In this document: positions 45,299-57,586 of the stretch, piece by piece
Layout of the letters: each line of letters starts with the position of its first letter
Position numbering within the stretch: position 1 is the stretch's first letter
From: Incurvaria masculella
Lineage: Eukaryota > Arthropoda > Insecta > Lepidoptera > Incurvariidae
Direction: 5' to 3'
Length of the DNA stretch: 64,000 nucleotides
Assembly (NCBI GenBank): GCA_946894095.1
Contig: OX335641.1
Location: 11,922,501 to 11,986,500 of the forward strand
The notes under the pieces: model-generated
What the model was told of the DNA's origin: nothing
What the model saw: the letters and a program-made list of their open reading frames with translations, nothing else
Databases searched by the model: none
Made by a program: the position numbers and the translations under genes

Positions 45299-48200
45299 GT
45301 GAAGAAGGACTCTGTAAAATAAGTTATGAGCCCTAAACAGTACTTTTAAAACTTTATTCAAAAAAATCCGTAACCCCGTGAATATAAAGAAGTAAAAAGC
45401 GATGTCAATACATATATCATGCAAGCAGTCTTGCATACTAGCGGGAAACGTAATATTTGCTGTAACGAAAGAGAGTAGATAATAGATGCGCCATGTTTTT
45501 GCCTCCTTTAATATTAATAACGACAGAATACAGGTATAATAGGTATTCTTTGGCGTGCTACCTAATTACCTGAAATGAAGGTCTAAAATCAATTCAAATT
45601 CAACACAGAAATATAGCCCTTTATACCGCATTCTGGAAATAACTAGGTGCCATGACAGAACCTTACCTTTTTTGAGTTTAACTGCAGTTACCTATTCTGT
45701 GAAGGCAGTCGGCCGGAAAACACTGGTAATTTTCTTTAGAGCTTGACCATCTCTCAACCAGCGGTATTAATCCGGTAGGGCTTTTAAACCTACGACCTAG
45801 TAAGAAGTTAAGGGTAACGGTGGGTTCCGAAACGTGAAGCACCGCAAAATCGTAGTCAAAATGCACATTCCGATCTCTGGTGAGAAGTAAAGAAATGTAA
45901 AACGAGATACCCCAAGCCACTAGAATCCGCCTTTTTGTCTATATCTCCATGTGTATATTACATCTTCTGGGTAATCAAAAGTGTAAGATTGTATCTGTAC
46001 TTTCACTACCGCCACCCACAGATCGCCCTTAGCGCCACAGCACTCGTTCTGCGCCTGCGCCTCCCGAGATAATATCGACTTACTGTGAGATCTCTCGCCA
46101 CGATACGGAAGTCCGATGAAGACAGCACTCCTCCACGGCTGTTCCTTGACCCTGCCGATGTTAAGGCCCATAACATCGGTCGACCAGACGCGTGCGAGGG
46201 GCAAGGATCCGGCATCGGCATAGATATACACTCGGTTACTAATCAACCCCGATCATCCTCTGAATATTTATACAATGTTTATCGAAACTGAATGGCAATG
46301 CAAAGGATAAACCACTGTATAACTATTTAGAGGACGATTTGGTTTTATAAGTAACGGGGACAATGTATAGCGACCATTCTGGGAAGCTTTTGGAAAAACG
46401 TTAATATGCAACTAAATTATTTTATATCTCTTACATACAGAGGTGTCCCAGGAGTGCGATTCAATCCACGTATTCTATATAGGCATGAAAATAAAAATTA
46501 AAAGATAAATAATATGAAACTGGATAATCTGGAGATTTCATTTTTCAATAGAGAACATTTCGACTGATTTTATTTCGATATTTACCTTCAGCAAGCCCCC
46601 TAACCACCCTAACTGCCTTATACTATTGATGCCAAACTGAAATGTGGGTCCAAAGTGCACGCAGAATATAGAGCTAAAGGAGTTAGGCTTGCGGAAGAGG
46701 GGCTTCCACAGTGCTCCACAACCGAACTCCGGGACCGAATCGGTTCAGTAGTTCCAAAGATTACCGCCCTATAAACAAACACGAAAACAAACCTTACCTC
46801 TTTATATAATAGTGTAGAAAACCCTGTATTATACGTGCATGCACAATACTCGTCCTCGGAGCTTCAGTGAGTCTTACAGGCCGCTTACAACAGCATCTTT
46901 TTGCGCAGCTGAATGAGCACGTACCATGTTAGCATATGTCCTGTCGGGATGTTCCGGGGCAGGAAGGAACTTGGCGCGTTGTAAGTTTTACTTTACAATC
47001 CTTGTTTTCCTTGACAAAATAATTCCCGCATGTTCCTTGCTACACGACCGCGATTGCGGAAACAACGCACACTCGTGACTGCATACGTGCTCCAATTCAG
47101 TTTCATTGTCGTCTTGTGACTACGCTGCCATTCCGCTTCTTAGTCGCCTTCGTGATTACATGCCCTATTTTAATGTCACCTGGTATTTAGAAGTATTACA
47201 CTAAAGGCACGGCGGAAACCGGTCGCCATTTTGTATTTAGACTACCAGTTCGTCCTCCCCTTAGAGCCCAGAACCATAACATTTCTGAAGGATGTTATTG
47301 TACATTGAAATGTCTAAACAGACTGTACTGTATAGTAACTACTAGAATGCTGTGCAAGAATACAGAGTGCTGCATCCAACCACAAACTCAAAAGTCTATC
47401 TACATCGGAAACCCAACCGTTTTCTCATAAAATAAATATAACATTTAAAAATAAGGGACAGCAAGCAACATCACAAAAAAGTTTTAAGGCCGATATAATT
47501 TAAGGTATAGTTATGTAGCCTAAAGAGACTCCTGATTTAACTTGAGAGGTCAAGTTTAGACGCTCAACTGTTCGCTCTCAAGCATCCATCGATGTTTCAA
47601 AAATTTCAAATATATTTTTTAAAGCATTTCTCAACTGATTTCATATCCGACACAATTGGATCTCCTACATGGATGGGATTTTATGCAAATGCATCTTGCA
47701 TAATATAAGTTTAAGAAGAGTGAAAGGATAAGTTGACTATGCAACGCCAGCCATCACTGGCATCCCGACAAGATAAAGGGACGCCCTAGAAATACAAAGC
47801 AGGCACGTTCCTAGGTGAAAGGCGAACCCCGCAGCGCCCTGTCATGTCTTCTCAACACAATATTTTTGTGACTGGTATGAATTGTTAGGGAGGAACAAAA
47901 CAGGACATACGAATGTAAACAAACACGTTCTTTAAATTTCATAGCTATATTCAATGATCCGAATTATATCCGCCTTGATGCACTCACGGTTGTTTTGTCC
48001 GTAGTTTTGGGATATCAGAACTAACCTTGGTGGAACATGAAATAATTTGTAAAGATTGGGAAGGGGGTCATGCCAGGCCATGCACAGGAAAATAAAATTA
48101 TATAATATTTTGAAAATGACAGTTCCGTTTTCCACGGGAATCTTTCAGAGGATTCTTTCAAGAGCTTCTGCCCATACAAACTAGTCGTAATATTTTTTAC

Positions 48201-50579
48201 AAAATTATAAACCGCATTTGTTTTCTACAGCTTTCGTTAATCGAGGTGAATATGACTAATAAGAAACAGCTATAAAAAAAAAGTTATGTGCATCCATTTG
48301 CAGTAGCTGATCAAAATCTGTCAAGTGTGTTCTGCTTGGCTTCAAAATTGCTTTCTTTCCGATATGCAATAATTGCATTGCATTTCCTCTAGCTCTCAGA
48401 ACAAGCATACGTTGGTCCTATGAACATATTCCAGGATTAGAACCATTCCAAGGTTCAAAGAGCGTTTCAGGCACATAAAAGGTGTGGTAAGTTCATCTGA
48501 TAGAACCTAACTCAACTTAAGCGTCACCATTAATAACGTTATTTTTTTAACGATTGGTCACCATAGTGCATAGGCAGTCGAATAGGCGAATCGGAAACTC
48601 AACAGTTCCGATGATTCGCCCGATATGGGCGCAAAGAAGATATCCATGTCCAATAACGTCGAGAGCTATTATATTGTTTTCTGTCAGCCAAGAGATGGTT
48701 TATTGCCTTTGGGTCATTTATCAGCCAGCGGCGCGGGCTAAGCGGTCTAATCTGCCAAGTAGGTTACGTTCACACGGTTTGGCTAGCGATATCTTTGTTT
48801 TTGAATGAATGTCAGAGGAAACAAGTATCCCAAGAAAGTTTCAGTTGTTAAGAGTCCAAAATTGGCTAACCTGACCCTGTTGGTTTCCTAGATGTTTCCC
48901 TTCCATTAAAAGTTTAGACATATTTTCCACTAAACAAATCTTTGGAAATATTTCCATTATACTAATTATTTTTTTTAAAACATTACATATTAGAAAATTG
49001 TAAAATATATTACAACCAAATTCGTTTATCCATACTTACAGACGTTAGTGCCCTATCGGTTTATGCCGGGTTTTTTAAACGGGAGGCAAGAGTTCGAAAC
49101 TAGGTGCTTGCACCACTGTCTTTCTCGTTTACACTTGTATAATTGCATTGAATATATTATGTAGCACGAATCATCGTAAGTAAAGATACGGTAAGTAAAG
49201 GAAATCATTGTGAGGTAACCCACCTTTTCGGTGGTGTTAGGCTTTCTAGCAATAGCTAGATGACACAGCTAGGGCACGCCACATACGTGGTGTACCTAAA
49301 ATGTGTGCGACACGAGGTTGCCACCGCAGAGACTGAATACTGCAGGTGCGGAAGCCAGAAATGGCTTCGTAGCATATGAAAAACTAGCGGTGAAATTTCG
49401 GTTTGACCAAAGATTAATTTAACATTCAAAAGGATAGTTCAGTTGGTTTAGCAGCCCCCTTGAAAGTTCGAAAGTTCATGGCCAGCGTCGGGCACCTCTT
49501 ATGTGAGGTCCTAGCCGTACGTCATATGCCGCGCTTAAAATAAAAGAAAATGTATCCGATAGTAGCAAGCAACAGGGTAAAGTTGTATTGTCATCTGGAT
49601 TTTCCATACGGAACACGGTAAACATGCCTATTTTTAACCAACTTCAAAAAAGGAGGAGGTTCTCCATTCGTATGTATTTTGTTTTATGTTTTTTACCTTA
49701 GAAGTTTAAAAAAAATATTCATAGTGAAATTACCAACCAAATTTAACCATTTTTGCTTAGAAAGCTTAATTAAATTCACGCGAATCTTTATGTATGTGAT
49801 GTTGGGTAACTAAAACCACACAACATGGTATAAGTTTGAGTTTGGAGCTAAATTCAACTATATTACCCGATTGTGTATATATTGTGTGTATGTTATTGAA
49901 TAGGTTATACAATAATACATCCTCGAGATATTGGAAAAAAATCACATTGTTCAAATAGGAGCATCATAACATATAATGTTTCACTTTTGATTTTATACAT
50001 ACTTTATAATTGCATCTTCGAGAAACATTTTGCAAAAATAACAAGTAGCCTAAACAGGTCGTTACCAAAATATGTATGTGACCTACAAATGCACACCAAA
50101 CATAAACGTGCTAACTGAAGGTACATTTTGAATGTTTCCGGGCAGCGTTTTTCGTTCGTGTGAAACGTGCCTTAGACCATGCGTGGAGTCATCGCACATC
50201 GTCAAAGAAACGTTCTGCACTCTATTAGCCGATTTGCCACGGAACAATAATGTCTTCATTTACCGCACGAACTCTTTTTGCTTCTCTCTTTTGTATTGCA
50301 TGTATTCTTGAACTGACGATTGTCCTTAACTTTATTATGGAAATAACACTTAAAATATTAATATTTCTAATTGTGTAGTGCTTTGCATATTAACAATTAA
50401 GTATGTTATTATTAAAGTTGCTTCGGAGTAAGGTATATATAATGTATACATGTATATGTAAATTATGTATACATGCATAAATAATGTATATGGTAGTAAA
50501 GTTGTAAATTACGTTAACTTTAACAATTTATTTAATGACAAATATCCAGAAAAGACAAGTTTTCTGGAAATTTGTTAGT
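45299..50579. other. Gene-poor stretch with unidentified remnants
   Basis: Contains the LTR relic noted separately, a trypsin-like snippet near 45800-45895 and an odd open frame at about 45990-46245 (minus), but no gene I can support. Confidence 0.45.
47960..48135 (+). mobile_element. Diverged LTR relic of the same retrotransposon family
   Basis: Contains the purine tract gattgggaaggggg followed by tcatgccaggccatgcaca and later gacagttccg, matching the inner flank and LTR start of the element at 57386-63943 but with many differences and in the other orientation. Truncated on both sides. Confidence 0.65.
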
Positions 50580-50700
50580 TTTTGACAAATCACGGACAAT
50601 TTTTTGTTACCGCTTCAAGCATATTTTAATCCAATGCAATAGTACCAACCCGGGCGGGCTTAAAACCCTACCACATGCCACATTCTGCTTGGCTAAATAA
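50580..50700 (-). mobile_element. SINE fragment, reverse
   Basis: Reverse complement of the SINE body centre (caatagtaccaacccgggcg). Confidence 0.55.
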
Positions 50701-51194
50701 TTTCGGGTAGTTGATGAAAGGGACAGATATAGGTTTAACATTAACTTTGAATGAACTTTACAATTTTTACACGAGTACACGCTTTGTCTTAAATGCTTAT
50801 TTTGGTCGCATACTTACCTTGCGAAAAAAAAACTTTTCAAAACAAAGAAAGAAAAATCTCCGTTTGTCATGAACGCAGCCATTACAATTTTCTCACAGAG
50901 CACCGCGACCACCAAACATGGCTTAATGTACCCAAGAAAGTAGCACTACCGTCCGACTTGCCAGAAAAGTGACCCCAATCGAGTCAATAACTCAATTAAT
51001 GCCCGCTAAAGCGCCGAAGGAAAGCCGATAAGACGGATGGACGGGCGCCCATTCGCCCCTACACGGCGCAAGCAAATTGCATACTTCAGCAGTGTGATGC
51101 ATGGCCTTGCTGCAACACACGGCATATTCTTTGACGCGGCGCCAAGCGAAGATTTTTTAATGTAATTGGACATGGCAGATTTAAACCCCACCCA

Positions 51195-51315
51195 CTGTTA
51201 TGATATTAGCCCAATACAACGCATTCCCGAAGGAATTAGGTACCCTGCCAGGACCTTCCCTTTATGAGCACGGCTACATTGAACTGGATGGAAAACACGG
51301 ACATAGCCGTTTTGT
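51195..51315 (-). mobile_element. SINE fragment, reverse
   Basis: Reverse complement of the SINE 3' body (tattagcccaatacaacgc, gaactggatggaaaacacgg). Confidence 0.6.
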
Positions 51316-51533
51316 CAATTTTTTCATGCGATATGAGATATCGCCGGAATCACACGACATTGTGCCAAATTTTATGTTATCTCATACGCCAAAGCTCGAA
51401 AGTGGAGTTATCTTTTAGGGGACTGCCACAGAATAAGTAGTAGCCCTTTTCTGGCCGAATGCCCTGCCGTCACACCGTCGCTGTTTACGTACGTACGTTC
51501 TCACTTCACGCTCGACACTCCGCAGTGTATATT

Positions 51534-52085
51534 CCGGGAGGTCACGACATTTTTGGTCACGATAAGGTAAATGGCTGAATCTGGGTTCACATGTGAGAGA
51601 CCAACCCTCTGATGCTAAATATTTCGGTTTGCCTGCGCCAAGTGGTTGCGTTATCTAAATTGGATATATAAAACAGATGTTGGTATGTACCTGCTGATGA
51701 ATATACAGATTTTCTAGAAACATTGATACCTATTAACTGTGCAACAATAACCAGTTGTTTTTTTAACTAAATGCTTAAATATACCTAGTTATATCTGTAA
51801 CCTAAATCGCCTATAACTACGAAATGCAACAAAAAAAAATGTTCAGTTTTTGGATTGCTAACCAAGTATGTACTGATACTTTCATGCTTCGTCGTTTGCA
51901 TCCGTTTACCTTATCAAATATATATTTTTGTCTCCATAACTACTTTTTCAGGCGCCTTATCTACGTAACGCAACCACTTGGAACAGGCAGACTGTCACAT
52001 TTCGCTTCATAGGGTTGGTCTTTATTCCGTGAACACAGTTTCAGCCATTTACGTTATCGTTACCATTTTTGTCGCGACCTCCTAG
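51534..52085 (-). mobile_element. MITE family 1, full copy
   Basis: Third copy, ccgggaggtcacgacattt to gtcgcgacctcctag, about 550 bp. Confidence 0.75.
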
Positions 52086-52589
52086 TCTAGTAGGTCATTT
52101 CGTTACAAAATTAACATTCCAAAAATAAATATGATAGAAAAAGACGTCGCCGTCGCGCGTCCCAATAAGTTAATTAAATTTGAAAAGATAAATTTTAAAA
52201 TGTTTTATATTTTAGTAATGTCTAATAGTATGTTAATGATTTCCGTCTGTGGGACAATACAAAATAACAATAGTAGTCATTACAATTGTATCTGAGCCTA
52301 CGCTTCAACAAAACATATGTTTTCCTAGTATTTGTTCGCTCTGGGCTGTTTTTTTCTGCCATTAAATTACAATTGATTTATTGTGTATTAATTCAACTTT
52401 AGTAAGTGAATATTCAAATACAAATAAAACAACTCAATTCTAAACTGTGTGCAGCGTATTCCGTTAAAAGGAACTCCATTGTCGCCAGAAAATAAAGTTG
52501 TCAACTATAAATCAAGCAAACACAAATTTGGTGGACATTCGCGAAGATTTATCTCAGTAATGAAGCAATCTTAATGTTGTTCGGGCACG

Positions 52590-52685
52590 CCACAGAGCGC
52601 GGCGGTGAAGCGGAGGTGAAGTGGAGGCGGCGGCGCGGGGGCGCGCGGTCAGCGGCGCGTCGGCGACAATGCGACACGCCCGGGA
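52590..52685. promoter_or_regulatory. Isolated CpG-rich island
   Basis: About 95 bp of GC-rich, CpG-dense sequence (gcggcggcgcgggggcgcgc) in a very AT-rich field. It could be a promoter or first untranslated exon of MICU3 or of an unseen gene; no splice or start evidence fixes this. Confidence 0.25.
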
Positions 52686-53757
52686 AACTAAAAACTTTAT
52701 TAAAAAGTTTTATTTAAATGCTCTAAAAAGAAGAAAATAAACTTTAAATTAATTCAAACTCATCAACTTATTATACCATTGATGTATATGATATAAAAAG
52801 CTTGTCGCGATCATAAACCTGTAAAAATTAACTTTATGGAATACGTACATATTTTTTTCCTTACAAAAAAACTTGTTTATTTATAAAGGTTTAATATATA
52901 TTGATAAATATCACATTACTTGGAATAAGCGACGAACTTGCTTAGTACGAACAAGTATGAGAACATTCGTCAATCCGGTCGTGTTATGTTCTAAAATTAC
53001 AAAAGGAAAACTAACACGCTGAAACAATTGAGTGTAATCATTAGCGTTTACATAAAATTATAATTTTACTAAAAAAAACTGTGTCCATATAAAAAAATGG
53101 GCGGAATTAAAACTGCGCACGGAAAAACCTAACGGCCCAACCTATCGTCTCTGCCTACCCCTGCGGAGAAGCGACGCGATGATATTAATGTAAGATTTCA
53201 ATTCATATCTTAATAACAAATTCGAAGCGATACATTTGATGTTCTGTAATGGTTTAGAAATTATTTTTATTTATGTACGGCTTCGGCCGCGTGAGGTCCG
53301 TCAAATAAAAGTAACTTGTTCCCTAACTTCTCTCTCATTTAACTACACTGCCCCCCCCCCCCTCAAAGACAATTTAGTGTGACAATAAGTAGCCTATACG
53401 CAAATAGATAAAAAAACATCAATATAGGGTGATTTGTTTGAGGACTACGTGCAATTTACACGAGTTTGTTTGGTAAAAATATACAAAAATAAATATTTAT
53501 CTGGACTTTGGATAAGAAAATAATCCATAGTTTTGCTCTAGAAAGAAACGATTTTTAAAGCATCCGGTACAGCCGTGTATGTATAAAAAATATCAGAGAC
53601 ACTGAAAATGCATCACGAAATTAAAACATCATACATGAACAAAAATAATTCAAACACGAATATAAAACTGTTGACAAGAAATGAAGATTTCACGTTAATG
53701 TACAAAACAACACATACAAAATAATACAATAATAATAATAATACAATCCCACTGGAC

Positions 53758-54004
53758 AACCGCTTGCGACCGTCGAGGCTCGGGTTCTCGATGGGTGACC
53801 GTTCGACCGTCGAGGCTGGTCGTAGGTCGCATTTCGCTTAAGATTTTACAAAAAAGGTCCCTCTTCTTTACTTACTAGGTGGTAGACCAATTACCGCCCG
53901 GGTTGGTGCCATCGCATTAAATGAACGATTGTCGAAACGGCATTGAAAATGTCCGTGTTTACCATCCAGTCCAATGTAGACGCGCAATACAAGGAATGTG
54001 TGAC
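53758..54004 (+). mobile_element. SINE with 5S-like head, partial
   Basis: tcgatgggtgaccgttcgac, then gcccgggttggtgccatcgc and gtgtttaccatccag. Confidence 0.6.
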
Positions 54005-54109
54005 ATTCAGTACATCAATGTTACAGAACACCTAAAAAGAAAATGTGGACAAGAAAATACAGAACCACAGAAAGGATAATAAAAAATCTACGAGCAGTCC
54101 ATTCAATTT

Positions 54110-54240
54110 ATTGGAGCCGTGATTATATGGGTAAGGCCCTAGCATATCACCTAATAAAATTCCTTCGGGAATGCGTTCTGTTGGGCTAATATCACGACGG
54201 TAATGTAGAATGGTTTATCCATGTCAAATAAAAAAAAAAC
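54110..54240 (+). mobile_element. SINE 3' fragment
   Basis: gggctaatatcacgacggtaa and a poly-A end; only the 3' third remains. Confidence 0.5.
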
Positions 54241-54679
54241 AAAGAACCAATCTAATAATGCGTTCAGTAATAACGTAATCAAATGATTACAACTATTGCA
54301 GCCGCGGCCACAAGTGAATTGTATCCAATGGTCAGTCACTAGTCAGTACTCGGACTGAAGATATCATAACCTGATCATTACGCGCCCCCATTGTAAAGTG
54401 ACGCTCGCCTTTGTTACGGGAGCTTATGATCGCGCCGATATACAGTGAAAGTTGATCAATCAGGTGGAATATGGAGAGATGCGGATCGGCATATCGTTCG
54501 TAGCTAGAAGAATCACAGGCATCTTTTCGAGGATACCATTTTTTCATTTGAATCTTAAATAAAAAAAGTTAAATACCCGAAAACAATCCTGAATACGTGA
54601 ACCCGATGGATATAATTTTAAGCCAATAACATCGAATAAGTGACTGATTAAGGACTTTAACTTTAATAACTTTAATTAT

Positions 54680-54992
54680 TTCTCTGTCTGAGTTGTTTAA
54701 GTGCATTTCGTCATGAAGCGTGCGAGCCGTTCCATGGTTCGGAATCCATGATAAACCGTAGGTCCTCTTTCCCTAATAGGTGGTAGGGTTAAGCCTGCCC
54801 GTGTTAGTAATATCGCATTTAATGAAAATAGGAAGGGGCAATGAAAAAATGGCTTTCCATCTAGTTCAATGTAACCGTGATCATAAAGTGTAAGTCCTGG
54901 CATGGCACTTAATTCCATTAGGGATGCGGTGTGATGGTCTAATATCAAGACGGTGGGTGTGGTTTTAGCCATGCATATCCGTTACATAAAAA
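54680..54992 (+). mobile_element. SINE, tRNA-headed body type
   Basis: ctgagttgtttaagtgcattt, ccatggttcggaatccatga, tcctggcatggcac and a taaaaaaac end. Confidence 0.65.
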
Positions 54993-55024
54993 AACTTCTC
55001 CCCTTTGAAACTCCTTCTCCAGTA

Positions 55025-55625
55025 CTTCGTTTTTTTAGGGTTCCGTACCCAAAGAGTGAAAACGGAACCTTATTACTAAGCCTCCGCTGTCCGTCCGTCC
55101 GTCCGTCTGTCACGGGGCTGTATCTCATGAACCGTAATAGGTAGGCAGCTAAAATTTTCACAGAGTGTGTATTTATTTTGCCGCTATAACAAATAGGTAA
55201 AATTAAAAAACCGGCCAAGTGCGAGTCGAACTCGCACACGAAGGGTTCCGTACCATCGTAAAAAATAAAACAAAAAAATCAGGTTTTTTGTATGGGAGCC
55301 CCCTTTAATTTTAATTATTTTTTATTCTTACCTATTTGTTGTTATAGCGGCAAAATAAATACACACTCTGTGAAAATTTCAGCTGTCTACCTCTTACGGT
55401 TACTGAGATACAGCCCTGTGACAGACGGACAGACGGACGGACGGACGGACGGACGGACAGCGGAGGCTTAGTAATAGGGTTCCGTTTTCACCCTTTGGGT
55501 ACGGAACCCTAAAAATTAAAAATAAATTAAAGGGGGTCCCATACAAAAAAGGGGATTTTTTTGTGTTAAATCTTGTACGACGGAACCCTTCGTGTGCGAA
55601 TCTGACTAGCACTTGGCCGGTTTTT
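55025..55625. mobile_element. Two (TCCG)n dispersed repeats in inverted orientation
   Basis: The left copy (about 55028-55200) runs forward and the right copy (about 55205-55625) runs in reverse (gacggacggacggacggac). Both contain cctccgctgtccg or its complement and an accggccaagtgc-type end. Confidence 0.65.
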
Positions 55626-57385
55626 ATAGAACTTTGGCGGGCGATCGATCACCCATATACCCGCCTATATGGACACTTCTTTTGCGTCCAAGGGCCCACA
55701 GTTTATTAAAATAACAGGAAACCAGTCGCAGAGATCGACTGGAATCGAAACTACCGAGATGAATTTGCAGCAGATTCGATTCCAGTGCAACCGCTGTTCC
55801 CGCTACTATGGAAGTCGTACCGTAGAGGGTACGGTAAAATCCTATTAAGTCAAGAATGCCTCGATGAAAGTTACGACACCGATGCGACAGATTTGATGTA
55901 TCGCTTTTGCTGGCCCATCCATCCTCCGTCCGAGATCTTCTATTTTGTGGTTTACCAACACAACACGACCATAATCGGTTAGTAATTAAAGCAAGAAAAG
56001 GAATCTGAGGTTGCTCGACTAACCGAAGCTTAGGATTGAAGACGTTAACGTTTCGAACTGAACTAGTAATTTCTTAATGTTAAGACATTGTAAAGTTCAA
56101 TTGTAGATCCCATCTCCGATTGATACCCGAATTACCTTTTCTAGTTGATTACATCATTCATGTGATAGACACGATGTGAATTTTCTTTGAGCCAATAATA
56201 ATTGCAAGCGCTAATAGCCGCATCACAAGCTTTCGTTACGATTCTTTCAAAAATACCTCTGTAATTTGACATTCGTCTGCAATGAGGACGATAAATGTCA
56301 AGTAAAACGAACATTTTTCAGCCCGCCGCTTAAAAACATCAACGGAATCAAAAAGTGTGATCCTGCTATAACTTCCAGAAAGTTTCCTATTATGTCGTTG
56401 GGAATCTACGTGTGTTTTAGCGTCAATCGTCATATTTCGATCCACCTCTTCGCCACTTGGTATGAGCACATTCTTCGATCGTTTAGCTTGTTCGGCGGCA
56501 ACTGGTCCCAGAAGTTGCCTGATAGATGCAACAGGGGGTACTCAGGGGTTACCATGGTAAATTCACTCTCTGGTAAATTAACTGTCAGCGACGTGTTATT
56601 GGGCCAAGTTTACTGAAATTTACCAGTTATCATGATACTAAAATCAACGAAATCACTCACTTGACCGTTCACCCGACGGGTTTATTTAGCATGGTAACCT
56701 CTACAGAACCAGCTACCTGCTGGGAACCTGTGTGGATTTCAGGTTAAAGGCACGTTAACTGTTTTCGTATGGTTCTGTATTTGCAGATTTAAAGTGATGG
56801 TGCAACGTCTGTCCATATGTCTATCAGAATATTCTTACCCTTATCTAGTATATTATAATTCTGAAGCTGAAAAGAAAATAATAATTCATTTAAATAGAGC
56901 AAACAATAACTCTCTTTGCAGTTGTCTGCCTCTGGACTTTAGTTTTCCGATGCGTGCTTTAAAATGCAATGGAGTAGAATACCAGGCACCCAATTGTACC
57001 ATGGATTCTTCGATAATTTGGTTCCGGTTAAATTTCGTGCGATTGTGCCGTTCCCAGTCTCACCAAGCCAGTGTCGTGTGGCCACTGCTGCAGGTATTGT
57101 TATATTATTGTAACTGATTGTATGCCGTAACGCAACATGCTTCGATTGAGTCGTATCCAACGCGACAGTTGGGCCGCGAGGAATTCAAATATAATTAAGT
57201 ACTTACAGAGTGGCTCGGTCGTCAGATTCCCTGGTTTTGTTTCATTCAGAGAAATATTTTTTTTACCTGAAGTTCAGTGTTCAGGCGACGTATATTCACA
57301 ACCCCACAGTTTTATCTAAGGGTTCAAAACTATGACCGAATTAAAAAATATATTGTCAGTAAAGCGTAGTTCATCTAGAATTATC
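55626..57385. other. Spacer before the LTR retrotransposon
   Basis: Short frames only, plus one MITE family 3 copy. No supported gene. Confidence 0.45.
56530..56712. mobile_element. MITE family 3 copy with clear inverted ends
   Basis: Left caggggttaccatggtaaa, right agcatggtaacctctac. Confidence 0.55.
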
Positions 57386-57586
57386 TGTCACGTCTTGGCG
57401 TGCTCGGGGGTGGCGTAGCTCAGTGAAAATCCAGATCATCGGGAACCAGAACTTTATTTGGCAAAATTATTTTCTAAAAACAAAACTCTCTCCGATCCGC
57501 TTTTTCTAGTCTCTCTTCGAACACGGAACTGTCATTTTTTTTTAAACTATTCTATTTTATTTTTATGTGCATGGCCTGGCATGACA
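57386..57586 (-). repeat. 3' LTR
   Basis: 201 bp, TGTCA...TGACA ends. The purine-rich tract gatagggaaggg on the minus strand abuts its inner edge. Confidence 0.93.

Noticed and set aside
56266..57117. Open frames of 107-116 residues just before the LTR element
   Set aside because: They overlap a MITE and show no conserved domain or splice context.
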